A DNA stretch of 64,000 bases, from assembly GCA_963840425.1 (NCBI GenBank), contig CAWIYZ010000002.1, positions 124,001-188,000 of the forward strand. Reading direction: 5' to 3'. A model generated the notes under the pieces. It saw nothing but the letters and a program-made list of their open reading frames with translations, did no database searches and was not told the DNA's origin. The position numbers and the translations under genes were made by a program. This DNA comes from CADEFX01 sp963840425. GTDB taxonomy: Bacteria > Pseudomonadota > Alphaproteobacteria > Rhizobiales > Hyphomicrobiaceae. Below are positions 1 through 8,726 of the stretch, in pieces; within the stretch, counting starts at the first letter, position 1; each line of letters opens with the position of its first letter.

Positions 1-437
1 CAGGAACCATGCACTTCGCCGCTGTAGCAGCCGACGCGCTTCAACTCGTACTGGAGGTCTCGAACGAGTTGCGCCCGAGCGTCCGGGTCGCCTGGTCTTA
101 GCGAAGTAAAGTTTTTGCCCGATGCCGGGGCGGCGGCGCGCCTCGGCGTCGCCGGCTCTTCTGTGCGGGTAACACTGGCCCATCGGCCCGAAGTCGGGAC
201 TGGCTGCGATGGCTCGGGATCGGCAAGATGCTGGCTCACAAGCAGTGGGTCCTTGGCCGAGAAGACCCTGGTGGTGCGTTGCGAGTTGGACGGTGTCGCC
301 AGTGCATCGCTTGCGGTTGTCGAGGTGGCCAAGGCTTGGCGCTCCTGGTCGAGCGCACTGTCGGCATACCAGCCCCAAACAAAAGCAGACGCTGTCGCGC
401 CAGCCAAAGCGACCATAATACCAAGCCGCATACGCAT
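1..437 (-). CDS. Exported protein with peptidoglycan-binding-like domain (C-terminus beyond window)
   Basis: An open frame runs from ATG at 437 (minus strand) off the left edge, giving 145 visible codons without a stop. The protein starts MRMRLGIMVALAGATASAF, a short basic stretch plus hydrophobic segment that looks like a signal anchor. A low-complexity Ala/Ser/Thr/Pro linker follows, and the visible end reads DLQYELKRVGCYSGEVHGS. That last segment matches the start of peptidoglycan_binding_1-type repeats common in rhizobial exported proteins (LQ.EL.R.GCY.G...G pattern, family knowledge). A GGGAG ribosome site lies about 8 bases before the ATG. ATG at 431 is an alternative start. The rest of the domain is outside the window, so any catalytic partner domain is unknown. 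Confidence 0.7.
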   Translation of the reverse strand, partial: MRMRLGIMVALAGATASAFVWGWYADSALDQERQALATSTTASDALATPSNSQRTTRVFSAKDPLLVSQHLADPEPSQPVPTSGRWASVTRTEEPATPRRAAAPASGKNFTSLRPGDPDARAQLVRDLQYELKRVGCYSGEVHGS

Positions 438-1096
438 ACTGGACTCCCAACTCGGGCTTGCCGGAAGGCCCGTCCCGTGCCCCAAGGCGCCACCTGCCGA
501 TAGAGACGCGTCAAGGCCACGTTCGGTTCACGCCGATCGCAATTGACCTTCCTTATTTATTGTATGGGGTGCTCTTGAGCCATGTTCAAGCTGCGGAAAG
601 TTTGAGGCAAATGTCGTTCTGGTGAATGCCAGTGACGCTGGCGCATCTGTATTGATCATTTCCTGGGGACGGCACCCTGTGGAAAGGGCGCAAATCCAGG
701 ACAGCTTGTGGATTATTCGAAGGCCCACTGTGGACAAAGTTGCTCCAGCCACAGGTGTTGCGCAGGCACATCACTTGCCTCGGTTCGTGAGCGAGCGCGC
801 AAACTATTAATAGTCCTTAACATTCTCGAATCAGCTACCACTCGGGGCGAGGGGGACGTCATGTCCGTTTTGCGTCGTCTGGCAGCTCGGCTCCGAGCGA
901 CCTGTGCATAACGCATCCATCAAAGCGGCGATGGGACAGTGCACAAGTGGCTCCGAACCGTGCCTATTCTGGGTTCGCGAGCTTTGTTGGCGGCTCAACC
1001 AACTGAGAACTCGTTCCGGCCCGATACCTCCTCATGTCGCGTTTCGAGCCGGCCGGCGATTCGCGCACGGTCGGCCCCACGACAGGGGGCAAGACA
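438..1096. other. Non-coding stretch with DnaA-box-like sites
   Basis: About 660 bases lie between the divergently transcribed genes at 437 and 1097. I see no convincing gene. Four nonamers resemble the DnaA box TGTGGATAA or its near variants: TGTGGAAAG at 678-686, TGTGGATTA at 707-715, TGTGGACAA at 729-737 and TGTGCATAA at 903-911. An AT-rich patch sits between them at about 803-830. A 16-codon reading frame at 861-911 (MSVLRRLAARLRATCA) follows a GAGGGGG ribosome-site-like run, but nothing else supports it. The stretch must also hold promoters for both flanking genes, which I could not place. Confidence 0.4.
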
Positions 1097-2317
1097 ATGA
1101 GACACGTACTGGGGGTGCTCGGCGTAATCGCCGCAAGCATATTGCTTGCAGTATCAGCGGCGATGAACTGGCGGTTCGGGTTCAGTCTCGGCAAGACCGA
1201 GATGGACGGGCAGATCTACGGCGCCGCAAGCGCCGCAGCCGACTGCTTCAAGGCGCTGGTTCCTTTCTTCTTCTTTGCCGCTATCCGTAATCGCATGTGG
1301 TCGCAGGCTGCCGCCTCGGCGGTGGTCTGGGTCGTCGTCACGGCCTACTCGCTGACGTCGGCGCTGGGCCATGCCGCGCTCAACCGGCTGGATACGGTCG
1401 GGCATCGCGCGGTCGAAGCTGCCACCTACAAGGACCTGCGCTCCGATCTGAAGCGCGCCGAGGACCAGGCGAGCTGGGTTCCCCAGCACCGTCCGGCCCA
1501 GGCCGTCCAGAGCGAGATCGACGGTCTGAAGAACCAGCGGGCATGGACCTGGACCAAGGGATGCACCGAGGTCAACGGCCGGTTCAACCGCGACTACTGC
1601 CAGCAGTTCCACACGCTGTCCTCCGAGCTGGCCTCGGCGGAGCAGGCCGTGGCGTTGAACAAGCGCATCGCCGAGATCAAGGCGGAGCTTGGCAAGACCG
1701 AGGGTGTGAGCGTGATGTCGGAAGCCGACCCGCAGGCCGCCGTCCTGGCCAAGCTGGCGGGCATCGTGTTGCCGGGCGTCAAGGTCGACGACGTGCAGAC
1801 GGCGCTGACGATTTTCGTGGCGCTTCTGCTCGAGGTCGGCTCGGCATTCGGCATGTACGTGGCCTTCGCGCATTGGAACCTGTACGAGCGGCGTGTGCCC
1901 GAGGCGCCGGAGATGCGTCCCTCGGCGGTGATCGTGGAGGCCCAACCTGCTCCGGCAGTCATTGTCGAAGCCAGGAAGCCGCAGGCGAGTGCCAACGACA
2001 ACCGGTCCATACCGGCCGCATCCATGCCGAAGCTTCTGGTCCCGGAAAACGACGTCGAGCGCTTCTACAAGGAAAGGATCGAGACGACGGAAGGTGCTAG
2101 CCTTACGGCCAGCGCCCTGTACGAAGACTACTGCACGTGGTGCGAGGAGAACGAGAAAGAGCCTCTCGCACTGCCGAGGTTCGGACGCGAGTTCGGGGAA
2201 CTCGGCATTCAGAAGGTCAGGATTGCAGGGCGGACCCGCTACACGGGCATCTCGCTCAGGTCCGGAATGATCGAGGAGGATAAGAAGCTGCCGGCCTCAG
2301 TGGAAAAGGCCGCCTAG
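1097..2317 (+). CDS. Membrane protein with coiled coil and putative winged-helix C-terminus
   Basis: Unrecognised protein of 406 residues. ATG at 1097 is preferred because AGGGGG lies 8-10 bases upstream and the product then begins directly with a hydrophobic helix; an in-frame start at 1034 would add a polar 21-residue leader. Visible order: three hydrophobic segments in the first 90 residues, a charged helical region rich in Lys/Glu/Ala at about 105-215 that looks like a coiled coil, a fourth hydrophobic segment near 240-265, a Pro/Ala-rich linker, and a compact C-terminus containing ALYEDYCTWCEENEKEP and RTRYTGI. That C-terminal pattern resembles the winged-helix domain at the end of phage and plasmid primases (D5/P4 type), so DNA or nucleoprotein binding is inferred. 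A strong terminator follows directly. Confidence 0.6.
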   Translation: MRHVLGVLGVIAASILLAVSAAMNWRFGFSLGKTEMDGQIYGAASAAADCFKALVPFFFFAAIRNRMWSQAAASAVVWVVVTAYSLTSALGHAALNRLDTVGHRAVEAATYKDLRSDLKRAEDQASWVPQHRPAQAVQSEIDGLKNQRAWTWTKGCTEVNGRFNRDYCQQFHTLSSELASAEQAVALNKRIAEIKAELGKTEGVSVMSEADPQAAVLAKLAGIVLPGVKVDDVQTALTIFVALLLEVGSAFGMYVAFAHWNLYERRVPEAPEMRPSAVIVEAQPAPAVIVEARKPQASANDNRSIPAASMPKLLVPENDVERFYKERIETTEGASLTASALYEDYCTWCEENEKEPLALPRFGREFGELGIQKVRIAGRTRYTGISLRSGMIEEDKKLPASVEKAA

Positions 2318-2345
2318 ACAATCAACCACAAATCGAAACGAACTG

Positions 2346-2375
2346 AAGGCCGCGCAAGCGGCCTTCTTCTTTTTT
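2346..2375 (+). terminator. Rho-independent terminator
   Basis: Perfect 8-base stem AAGGCCGC / GCGGCCTT with a GCAA loop, followed by CTTCTTTTTT. It lies 28 bases after the stop of the membrane/winged-helix gene and ends transcription before the convergent transporter ATPase gene. Confidence 0.9.
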
Positions 2376-2399
2376 GGGGGCCGTGGATGTGGCGCTCTG

Positions 2400-3992
2400 T
2401 CATCGAAACGCGGCGGTCATCAGCTCGCGCGTATAATCCGTCTGTGGATGTCGAGTGAGCGCCTCAGTCGGTCCCTGCTCGACGATCCGTCCCTCCTTCA
2501 TGACGATGATGCGGTCGGCCATCGCCCTCACGACGGCAAGATCGTGACTGATGAACAGGTAGGTGAGGGCGTGGCGCTGCTGCAGCTCGCGCAGCAGCTC
2601 GACAACGGCCTTCTGCACGGTGCGGTCCAGTGAGGACGTGGGCTCGTCCAACAACAAGAGCTTGGGATGCAGGATCATGGCGCGGGCAATGGCGATGCGC
2701 TGGCGCTGACCCCCGGAGAACTCGTGCGGGTAGCGGTTGCGGCTTGCCGGGTCCAATTGCACTTCGGTCAGTGCGGCGGCGGCGCGCCTATCGCGCTCCC
2801 GTCGGGTCAGAGCCGGCTTGTGAACGAGCAGGCCTTCACCGACAATCTCGCCCACGGTCATGCGCGGTGAAAGCGAGCCGAAGGGGTCCTGGAAGACAAC
2901 GCCGAGGTCTTGCCGGACCGGGCGCAAGTCCTGTCGCGTCAAGCCGTCCAGCCGCTGTCCATTGAACTCAATGCGGCCCTGCGCGTCGAGAAGCCGCAGA
3001 AGTGCACGTCCGAGCGTGGATTTTCCTGAGCCGGACTCGCCGACAATTCCCAGCGTCTCGCCCCGGCGCACCTGCAGCGAAACGCCCTGCACCGCGTTCA
3101 AGTTGGGTGGGCGGGCCTGCAGCATGCGGCGCGACCGGCGAAATGCAACACGCATGTCAGCTGCATCGAGGATAACCGGCGCATCGGTTGTAACGGGTAG
3201 CTTGCGCCCAGTGGGCTCGGCGGCGATCAATGTGCGTGTGTAGCTCTCGCGCGGGTTAGCAAAGATTTCACGCACGGATCCGCTCTCGATGATGCGCCCG
3301 TCGTGCATGACGGCGACGCGATCGGCAAAACGGCGCACGATATTGAGATCGTGGCTGATGAACACGATCGCCATACCGAGGCGCTGCTTCAAGTCGGCAA
3401 GAAGATCGAGGATCTGCGCCTGCACCGTCACGTCGAGTGCGGTGGTGGGCTCGTCCGCGATCAGCAGATCGGGTTCGTTGGCCACTGCCATGGCGATCAT
3501 CACACGCTGGCGCTGTCCGCCGGACAATTCGTGCGGATAGGCATCGATCCTGTGCGCTGCATCGGGAATGCGTACGAGTTTCAGCAACTCGACCGCGCGC
3601 CGGCGTGCTGAGTCGGCGTCCATTTTTTGGTGGCGACGGAGCGGCAGCGCGATTTGGTGGCCGATGCGATAGAGCGGGTCGAGCGAGGTCATAGGCTCCT
3701 GGAAGATCATGGTGATCCTGGCGCCGCGTATGTGATTGAGCTCGCGGTCGGGCAGGTCCAGAATTTCCCGATCATGAAGCCGCACGGATCCTCGCGCCCG
3801 GCCGTTCCGGGCAATAAGACCCATGACCGCCAGCATAAGCTGGCTCTTGCCGGAGCCCAACTCGCCGACGATTGCCAGCGTTTCTCCCTTGGCGATCTCC
3901 AGCGACACACCACGCACGGCCTGAACCCAGCTGTCTGCCGTGGTGAAGTCCACCTCGAGGTCGCGGATGGCGAGGAGCGGCGTCTGCATCAT
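2400..3992 (-). CDS. Oligopeptide ABC transporter, fused double ATPase (OppD-OppF type)
   Basis: Cytoplasmic ATPase of 530 residues that would power the adjacent permeases. It carries two complete ABC modules in tandem. The first has Walker A GELGSGKS at about 43-50, signature LSGGQRQR and Walker B LLIADEP; the second has GESGSGKS, FSGGQRQR and LLLLDEPTSSLD. Such OppD-OppF fusions are typical of the YejF/GsiA-like branch. The first Walker A has Leu where Ser is usual (GESGSGKS), though the essential Gly/Lys/Ser are intact. The start ATGATG overlaps the oppC stop (ATGA), so translation is probably coupled. An in-frame upstream extension inside oppC exists but has no homology-like content. Confidence 0.93.
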   Translation of the reverse strand: MMQTPLLAIRDLEVDFTTADSWVQAVRGVSLEIAKGETLAIVGELGSGKSQLMLAVMGLIARNGRARGSVRLHDREILDLPDRELNHIRGARITMIFQEPMTSLDPLYRIGHQIALPLRRHQKMDADSARRRAVELLKLVRIPDAAHRIDAYPHELSGGQRQRVMIAMAVANEPDLLIADEPTTALDVTVQAQILDLLADLKQRLGMAIVFISHDLNIVRRFADRVAVMHDGRIIESGSVREIFANPRESYTRTLIAAEPTGRKLPVTTDAPVILDAADMRVAFRRSRRMLQARPPNLNAVQGVSLQVRRGETLGIVGESGSGKSTLGRALLRLLDAQGRIEFNGQRLDGLTRQDLRPVRQDLGVVFQDPFGSLSPRMTVGEIVGEGLLVHKPALTRRERDRRAAAALTEVQLDPASRNRYPHEFSGGQRQRIAIARAMILHPKLLLLDEPTSSLDRTVQKAVVELLRELQQRHALTYLFISHDLAVVRAMADRIIVMKEGRIVEQGPTEALTRHPQTDYTRELMTAAFR

Positions 3993-5110
3993 CGATCCTT
4001 GGGATCGAGCGCGTCGCGCAGGCCGTCGCCGATGAAGTTGAGCGAGAACAGGGTCGCTACCAGGAACAGGGCAGGAAAGGTGAGCAGCCAGGTGGCGCCC
4101 TGGATGTTGCGTGCACCCTCGGCGATGAGCACGCCCCAGCTCGTCATCGGCTCCTGCACTCCAAGCCCAAGAAAGGAGAGAAAGCTCTCGAGCAGGATCA
4201 CTCGCGGGATCAGCAAGGTCATGTAGACAACGACCGGGCCGAGCAGATTGGGAATAATATGGCGCGCAAGGACGCCGGGCGTTGTGACCCCGAGCGCCTC
4301 GGCGGCCTGCACGTATTCCTGCCGCCGCAATGACAGCGTCTGACCGCGAACGATGCGTGCCATGTCGAGCCATTCCACGGCGCCGACCGCCAGGAACATG
4401 AGGATGAAGTTGCGACCGAAGAACACCACCAGCAAGATGACGAAGAAGATGAAGGGCAGGGAATAGAGCACGTCGACGAGCCGCATCATCAGGAGATCGA
4501 CACGTCCGCCGAGGTAGCCGGAAACGGCGCCATAAGTAACGCCAATGACGAGGGCGACCAGCGCAGCGAGCACGCCTATGGCCAGTGAGACACGGCCGGC
4601 AATCAGCGTACGTGTCAGTAGGTCGCGGCCGTTGGCGTCGGTGCCGAACAGGAAGCGGCGGTACTCGATGGGCGCTTCGATCGCGAGCATGCGGCCTCCG
4701 TCATGCCGCTCTAGCACGCGGGGAGGGCCGAACAGATCGGAGCGCTCGACGTAGGCGAGCAGGCGCTCGTCGACGGTGCGTTCGGATGTCAACGTGACGC
4801 GGATGGTATCGGCCGTCACGGTTATGTTCTCTACCTTTGCACGCAGGCGCGGGCCGAGCCGGGTGATCGCGTCCTCAGCTTGTTGCGGCGAGGGATAGGC
4901 CCCAAGGCTTGCCAGTGTACGCACGTAGTCCTGGTAGACGCGGTCGTACGGGTGGCCGGTCATAGCAGGACCGAGCAGACATGCGAGTGTCATCAAGACA
5001 AGGAAAGCGATACCTGCCATCGAAGCGCGATTGGCCAGAAAGCGGCCACGCGCCTCCGCCCAAAGCGAGCGTCCTGCGACAGTCGAGATGGGGGTGGCCA
5101 CCATGCTCAC
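3989..5110 (-). CDS. oppC: Oligopeptide ABC transporter permease OppC-like
   Basis: Inner-membrane permease of 373 residues. The N-terminal transmembrane helix (about 30-52) is followed by a periplasmic insert, then the binding-protein-dependent transport domain with the motif EALGVTTPGVLARHIIPN, the EAA loop that contacts the ATPase. The C-terminus LNFIGDGLRDALDPKDR is typical of OppC/DppC. The protein is about 70 residues longer than classical OppC because of the region near residues 60-150, which is polar and predicted periplasmic; YejE-like members also carry extra sequence there. The start is GTG at 5110, three bases after the oppB stop; ATG at 5104 is an alternative. It forms one operon with oppB and the ATPase. 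Confidence 0.9.
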   Translation of the reverse strand: MSMVATPISTVAGRSLWAEARGRFLANRASMAGIAFLVLMTLACLLGPAMTGHPYDRVYQDYVRTLASLGAYPSPQQAEDAITRLGPRLRAKVENITVTADTIRVTLTSERTVDERLLAYVERSDLFGPPRVLERHDGGRMLAIEAPIEYRRFLFGTDANGRDLLTRTLIAGRVSLAIGVLAALVALVIGVTYGAVSGYLGGRVDLLMMRLVDVLYSLPFIFFVILLVVFFGRNFILMFLAVGAVEWLDMARIVRGQTLSLRRQEYVQAAEALGVTTPGVLARHIIPNLLGPVVVYMTLLIPRVILLESFLSFLGLGVQEPMTSWGVLIAEGARNIQGATWLLTFPALFLVATLFSLNFIGDGLRDALDPKDR

Positions 5111-5113
5111 GGC

Positions 5114-6034
5114 TCATGTATCCCGCACGCGCGGGTCGAGGAGCGCATAGGAAATGTCGACCAGCAGATTGAAGATCAGGACGAAAATGGCCACCAGTAC
5201 GACGGTGCCCATGACTAGCGTGTAGTCGCGATTGAGTGCCCCTTCCACAAAGTAGCGTCCGACACCCGGCAACCCGAAGATGGTCTCGACCACGATGGAG
5301 CCGGTCAGCAGAGCGGCTGCTGCAGGTCCCAGATAGGAAACCACTGGCAGCATGGCGCCGCGCAGGGCGTGCAGAACGACCGTCCGGCGCGCCAGACCCT
5401 GCGCACGCAGTGTGCGGATGTGATTGGCATGCAATGCCTCGATCATGGCGGCGCGCGTGAGGCGTGCGATGATGGCAATCTGCGGCAGCGCCAGCGTCAA
5501 CACAGGCAGGATCATGTTGGCGGGCGCACCACTATTCCAGCCTGCCACCGGCAGCCAGGCCAGCGTCAGCCCGAACAGGATCTGCAACGCAGGCGCGGTG
5601 ACAAAAGTTGGCACGGTGATGCCGAAGGTGGCGACGCTCGTTACGGCATAGTCGGCGGGCGCATTCTGGCGCAGTGCGGCCACGACGCCGAGTGCCAGCC
5701 CGGATACTAGAGCGAGGATCAACGCGCTGAGGCCTATGGCAATGGAGACAGGGAGGCCGCGTGCGAGCAATTCAGCGACGGAGAAATCGCGATAGTAGAA
5801 CGAGGGTCCGAGATCGCCGCGCAGCAGCGCCGAAAGATAAAGCCAGTACTGCTCCAGCAGCGGGCGGTCGAGCTTGTAGATACGGTTGAGGTTCTCCATC
5901 ACCTTGGCTTCGAGCGGGCGTTCCAAATCGAACGGTCCGCCGGGCGCCAGGCGCATCAAGAAGAAGGCGATGGTAATGATGACGAACAGCGTTGGGACGG
6001 CGGACGCGAGGCGCCGCAGGATGAAGGTGAGCAT
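5114..6034 (-). CDS. oppB: Oligopeptide ABC transporter permease OppB-like
   Basis: Inner-membrane permease of 306 residues, the usual OppB length. The N-terminus MLTFILRRLASAVPTLF and the following RLAPGGPFDLER closely follow the OppB family pattern. Further features are GPSFYYRDFSV in the first periplasmic loop, the EAA-type loop RAQGLARRTVVLHALR, and the C-terminal NRDYTLVMGTVVLVA. Six transmembrane segments are visible. It is the second gene of the transporter operon, about 80 bases after the oppA stop and 3 bases before oppC. Substrate range cannot be read from sequence; oligopeptides are assigned by family. Confidence 0.92.
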   Translation of the reverse strand: MLTFILRRLASAVPTLFVIITIAFFLMRLAPGGPFDLERPLEAKVMENLNRIYKLDRPLLEQYWLYLSALLRGDLGPSFYYRDFSVAELLARGLPVSIAIGLSALILALVSGLALGVVAALRQNAPADYAVTSVATFGITVPTFVTAPALQILFGLTLAWLPVAGWNSGAPANMILPVLTLALPQIAIIARLTRAAMIEALHANHIRTLRAQGLARRTVVLHALRGAMLPVVSYLGPAAAALLTGSIVVETIFGLPGVGRYFVEGALNRDYTLVMGTVVLVAIFVLIFNLLVDISYALLDPRVRDT

Positions 6035-6131
6035 GGTGCGCCGGTTCGAGGCTCGGACAGGGGACGCGAACCTCTTCTTCTAGCATTTCGGCGGGCGAGT
6101 GCGCACCGCGAGCGGTAGGCCAGTTCACCCT

Positions 6132-7743
6132 TTATGGCTTCAGGGTCATGAAGCGGGTGGCGTTGGCGCCGCGCAGGTTGGGGATGAAGCCGGAGAGCTT
6201 CGCCGAGATCAGGTTGCGGTTGGAATAGTAGAGTAGAGGGATGAATGGCAGGTCGCGCATGAGCATGGCCTCGGCGGCGTTGAGCGTGCGGGCCCGGCTC
6301 TCCAAGTTCAGATCATCGGCAGCCGTGCGCATCAGTGCGTCGAACTCCGGGTTCTTGTAGCGTGCATAATTGAAGCCGGTGTTCTGGCTCTCGAGCAGAA
6401 ACAGGAAGTTCTGTGGATCGGAGTAGTCGGCGATCCAACCAGCGCGCGCCACATCGAAGTCGCCGCCATCACGCAGGTAGGCAAAGTGTGTTTTGCCGTC
6501 GGTGTTGATGTACGTCGTGTCGACGCCGAGCGTCTTCCACATGTTGCCGATGGCCACCACCGTGGCGCGGTTGTTGTCGGTGGTGTTGTAACGGATCTCG
6601 ATCTTCAGAGGTTTCAGGCCAGGGCCGAAACCGGCATCCTTGAGCAGCGCTTTGGCTCGGTCCTCGCGGTCGATCGGCGATTGGCTCTTCTCAGCTCAGA
6701 TAGGCGGGCTCGCCGTAGTTGCCGGTGCCAGGCGGCACGAAGGAATAGGCCGGCAGCATGGTGCCGGACCAGATTTGCTCGGCAATGAACTCGCGATCGA
6801 GCGTGAGCGATAGGGCTTGGCGAACGCGCATGTCGTTGAGCGGGGCCTTGGTCGTGTTGACGGCCAGATAGTACGTGCCGAGGTACGGCGAGATCTTCAC
6901 CTGGTCGCCGAATTTCTCCTTCAGGCGCTTGACCTGATCGGCCGGAATGTCCGCGGTGGAGTGGACCTCGCCGGCCTCGAAGCGGCGAGCAGCGGCGGCC
7001 AAGTCGCTGCACGGGTAGTAGCGAACGGTAGCGATGCTCACATTGGCCGCATCGTGGAATTGCGGGTTCTTCTCGAGCGCGATGTGCGACCCCGGGACCC
7101 ACTCCTTCAACACGTAGGCGCCATTGGAGATCCAGTTCTCTGGTCGCGTGAAGTCCTTCCCATGCTTCTGGATGTTGGCCGGATGCAGTGGCAGGCCACT
7201 CTGATGCGTCAGCAATTCCAGAAAGTAGGGCGTTGGCCGTTCGAGAGTGATCTCGAGCGTCTGCGGGTCGATCTCGCGGGCGCCGAGTGCCTCGGGTTTG
7301 AGACCTTCGTTCTTGTTGATCTTCTCTGCGTTCTTGATCGGGTAGAGCACGGTGGCGTATTTGGCGCCCGTGTCCGGCTGCATGATCCGGCGCAGGGAAA
7401 ACACGAAGTCGCCGGCCGTAACAGGATCGCCGTTCGACCATCGTGCGGTGGTGCGCAGTTTGAACGTGTAGACCTTGCCGTCTGTGCTCGATGACCAGCT
7501 TTCGGCGACGCCGGCGATCACCTTGCCGCGTGCGTCGTGAATGAGGAGACCTTCGGAGAGATCCCGCAGAAGATGAGCCTCGCTGACGGTCGACGTCTTG
7601 TGTGCATCGAGCGTCTCGGGATCGCCGTCATTGCAGCGGTGGAAGATCGGTTGTGCAGAGGCGGGTCGCACAAAGGCGACGGTATCCAGAAGCGCCAATG
7701 CAGCTGCCGCCATGCAGAATGTGAATTCACGGATCATGCGCAT
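6132..7743 (-). pseudogene. oppA: Oligopeptide-binding protein OppA-like, broken by one frameshift
   Basis: Periplasmic solute-binding protein of SBP family 5, first gene of the opp operon. Signal peptide about 1-30 (ends RPASAQP). The mature part starts HRCNDGDPETLDAHKTSTVSEA, the classic OppA/DppA N-lobe. The frame from 7743 stops at 6691 after GNYGEPAYLS. Shifting by one base there continues as KSQSPIDREDRAKALLKDAG and runs to the natural end at 6132 with NSRNL-like C-lobe sequence. Removing one base near 6691-6699 gives about 536 residues, close to OppA. Since the downstream half is fully conserved, the break may be a sequencing error or a very recent mutation. If real, only the N-lobe would be made and the transporter would lack its receptor. 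Confidence 0.85.
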
Positions 7744-7991
7744 GGCAGCCTCCGAGCCTGTTGTGTGTGCAGAGCTACGATAACTTTGGCGGCGATATTG
7801 GGGCCATTGCCCCTGCGGACGGGCAATATCGCTTTGGCATGAAATTTACCATCAATTCAATTTGATAGGCGTCTGCGCGCTCTTGGCACTTTGCCACATT
7901 ACCGCACACCGGCGATCAGCGTACTGCGGCCTGTCCTGCCCAGTAGGACTGGCTGTCCGCTGGGCCTTGTTTTTGTGTGGAAACGTTTGTG

Positions 7992-8672
7992 ATGCAGTGT
8001 GCGGTATATGTCGACTTCGATGGCACCATTGCGCCAGACGAACCCACCGATGCCCTGTTCGATAAATTTGCCGATCCCGCCTGGCGCCAGATCGAGAAGG
8101 ACTGGCAGGAAGGCCGGGCGAGCTCGCGCGACTGCATGGAGCGCCAGGTCGCCCTTCTGAGGGCGACGCCCGAGCGGATCGATCGCTTCCTCGCGCGCGT
8201 CGAGATCGATCCGATGTTTCCCGCGTTTGTGCGCTTGTGCGGGCGGCATGGCGCGCGTGTCATCGTGGTGTCGGACGGCCTCGATCGCGTTGTGGGTCAC
8301 GTACTGCGTGCGGCTGGTTTGGAGCTGCCGTATTTTGCCAATCGGCTGGTGTGGAAGGGTGGTGAGCGTTGGAGCCTGCAGTTCCCGTACTATCGGGATG
8401 ACTGCCGCGCGACGATGGGCAACTGCAAGTGCGCACACCGGCGCGAAGGCGCTAGCACCCTGGAAATTACGGTTGGAGACGGGCGCTCCGATTTCTGTAT
8501 GGCAGAGCGCTCAAAAGTGGTGCTCGCCAAGGGTCAGCTCGCGGCCCACTGTACGCGCATGGGGGTGCCCCACCTGCAGATCGAGGATTTCTCGGACGCC
8601 ACGCGGCTGATCGGCCGGTGGTTCGACAGCGCGCGGCAAACCTACTCCAGTGCGGCTGAGCGACTTGCGTGA
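7992..8672 (+). CDS. HAD-superfamily phosphatase (MtnX/SerB-like)
   Basis: Soluble HAD phosphatase of about 226 residues. Motif I is VDFDGTIAPDE near residue 7, with the nucleophile Asp and the general acid two residues later; motif II is VVSDG; motif IV-like VGDGRSDFCMA lies near the C-terminus. The arrangement matches HAD-IB/MtnX-like phosphatases that act on small phosphate esters such as phosphoserine or methylthiopentenyl phosphates. ATG at 7992 is chosen; a GTG five codons upstream is possible. The gene is divergent from oppA and is followed by a carboxylesterase 54 bases downstream, probably in one transcript. The real substrate is unknown, since no methionine salvage genes are nearby. 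Confidence 0.75.
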   Translation: MQCAVYVDFDGTIAPDEPTDALFDKFADPAWRQIEKDWQEGRASSRDCMERQVALLRATPERIDRFLARVEIDPMFPAFVRLCGRHGARVIVVSDGLDRVVGHVLRAAGLELPYFANRLVWKGGERWSLQFPYYRDDCRATMGNCKCAHRREGASTLEITVGDGRSDFCMAERSKVVLAKGQLAAHCTRMGVPHLQIEDFSDATRLIGRWFDSARQTYSSAAERLA

Positions 8673-8726
8673 TCGCTTCCACCGCTCGCTGACGCCGATA
8701 GGACTGAACAACATGAAGCGTTATAG

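Noticed and set aside
861..911. 16-codon peptide with a good ribosome-site-like run
   Set aside because: Too short to judge, no downstream gene in a leader arrangement, and it overlaps a DnaA-box-like site; kept only as a note.
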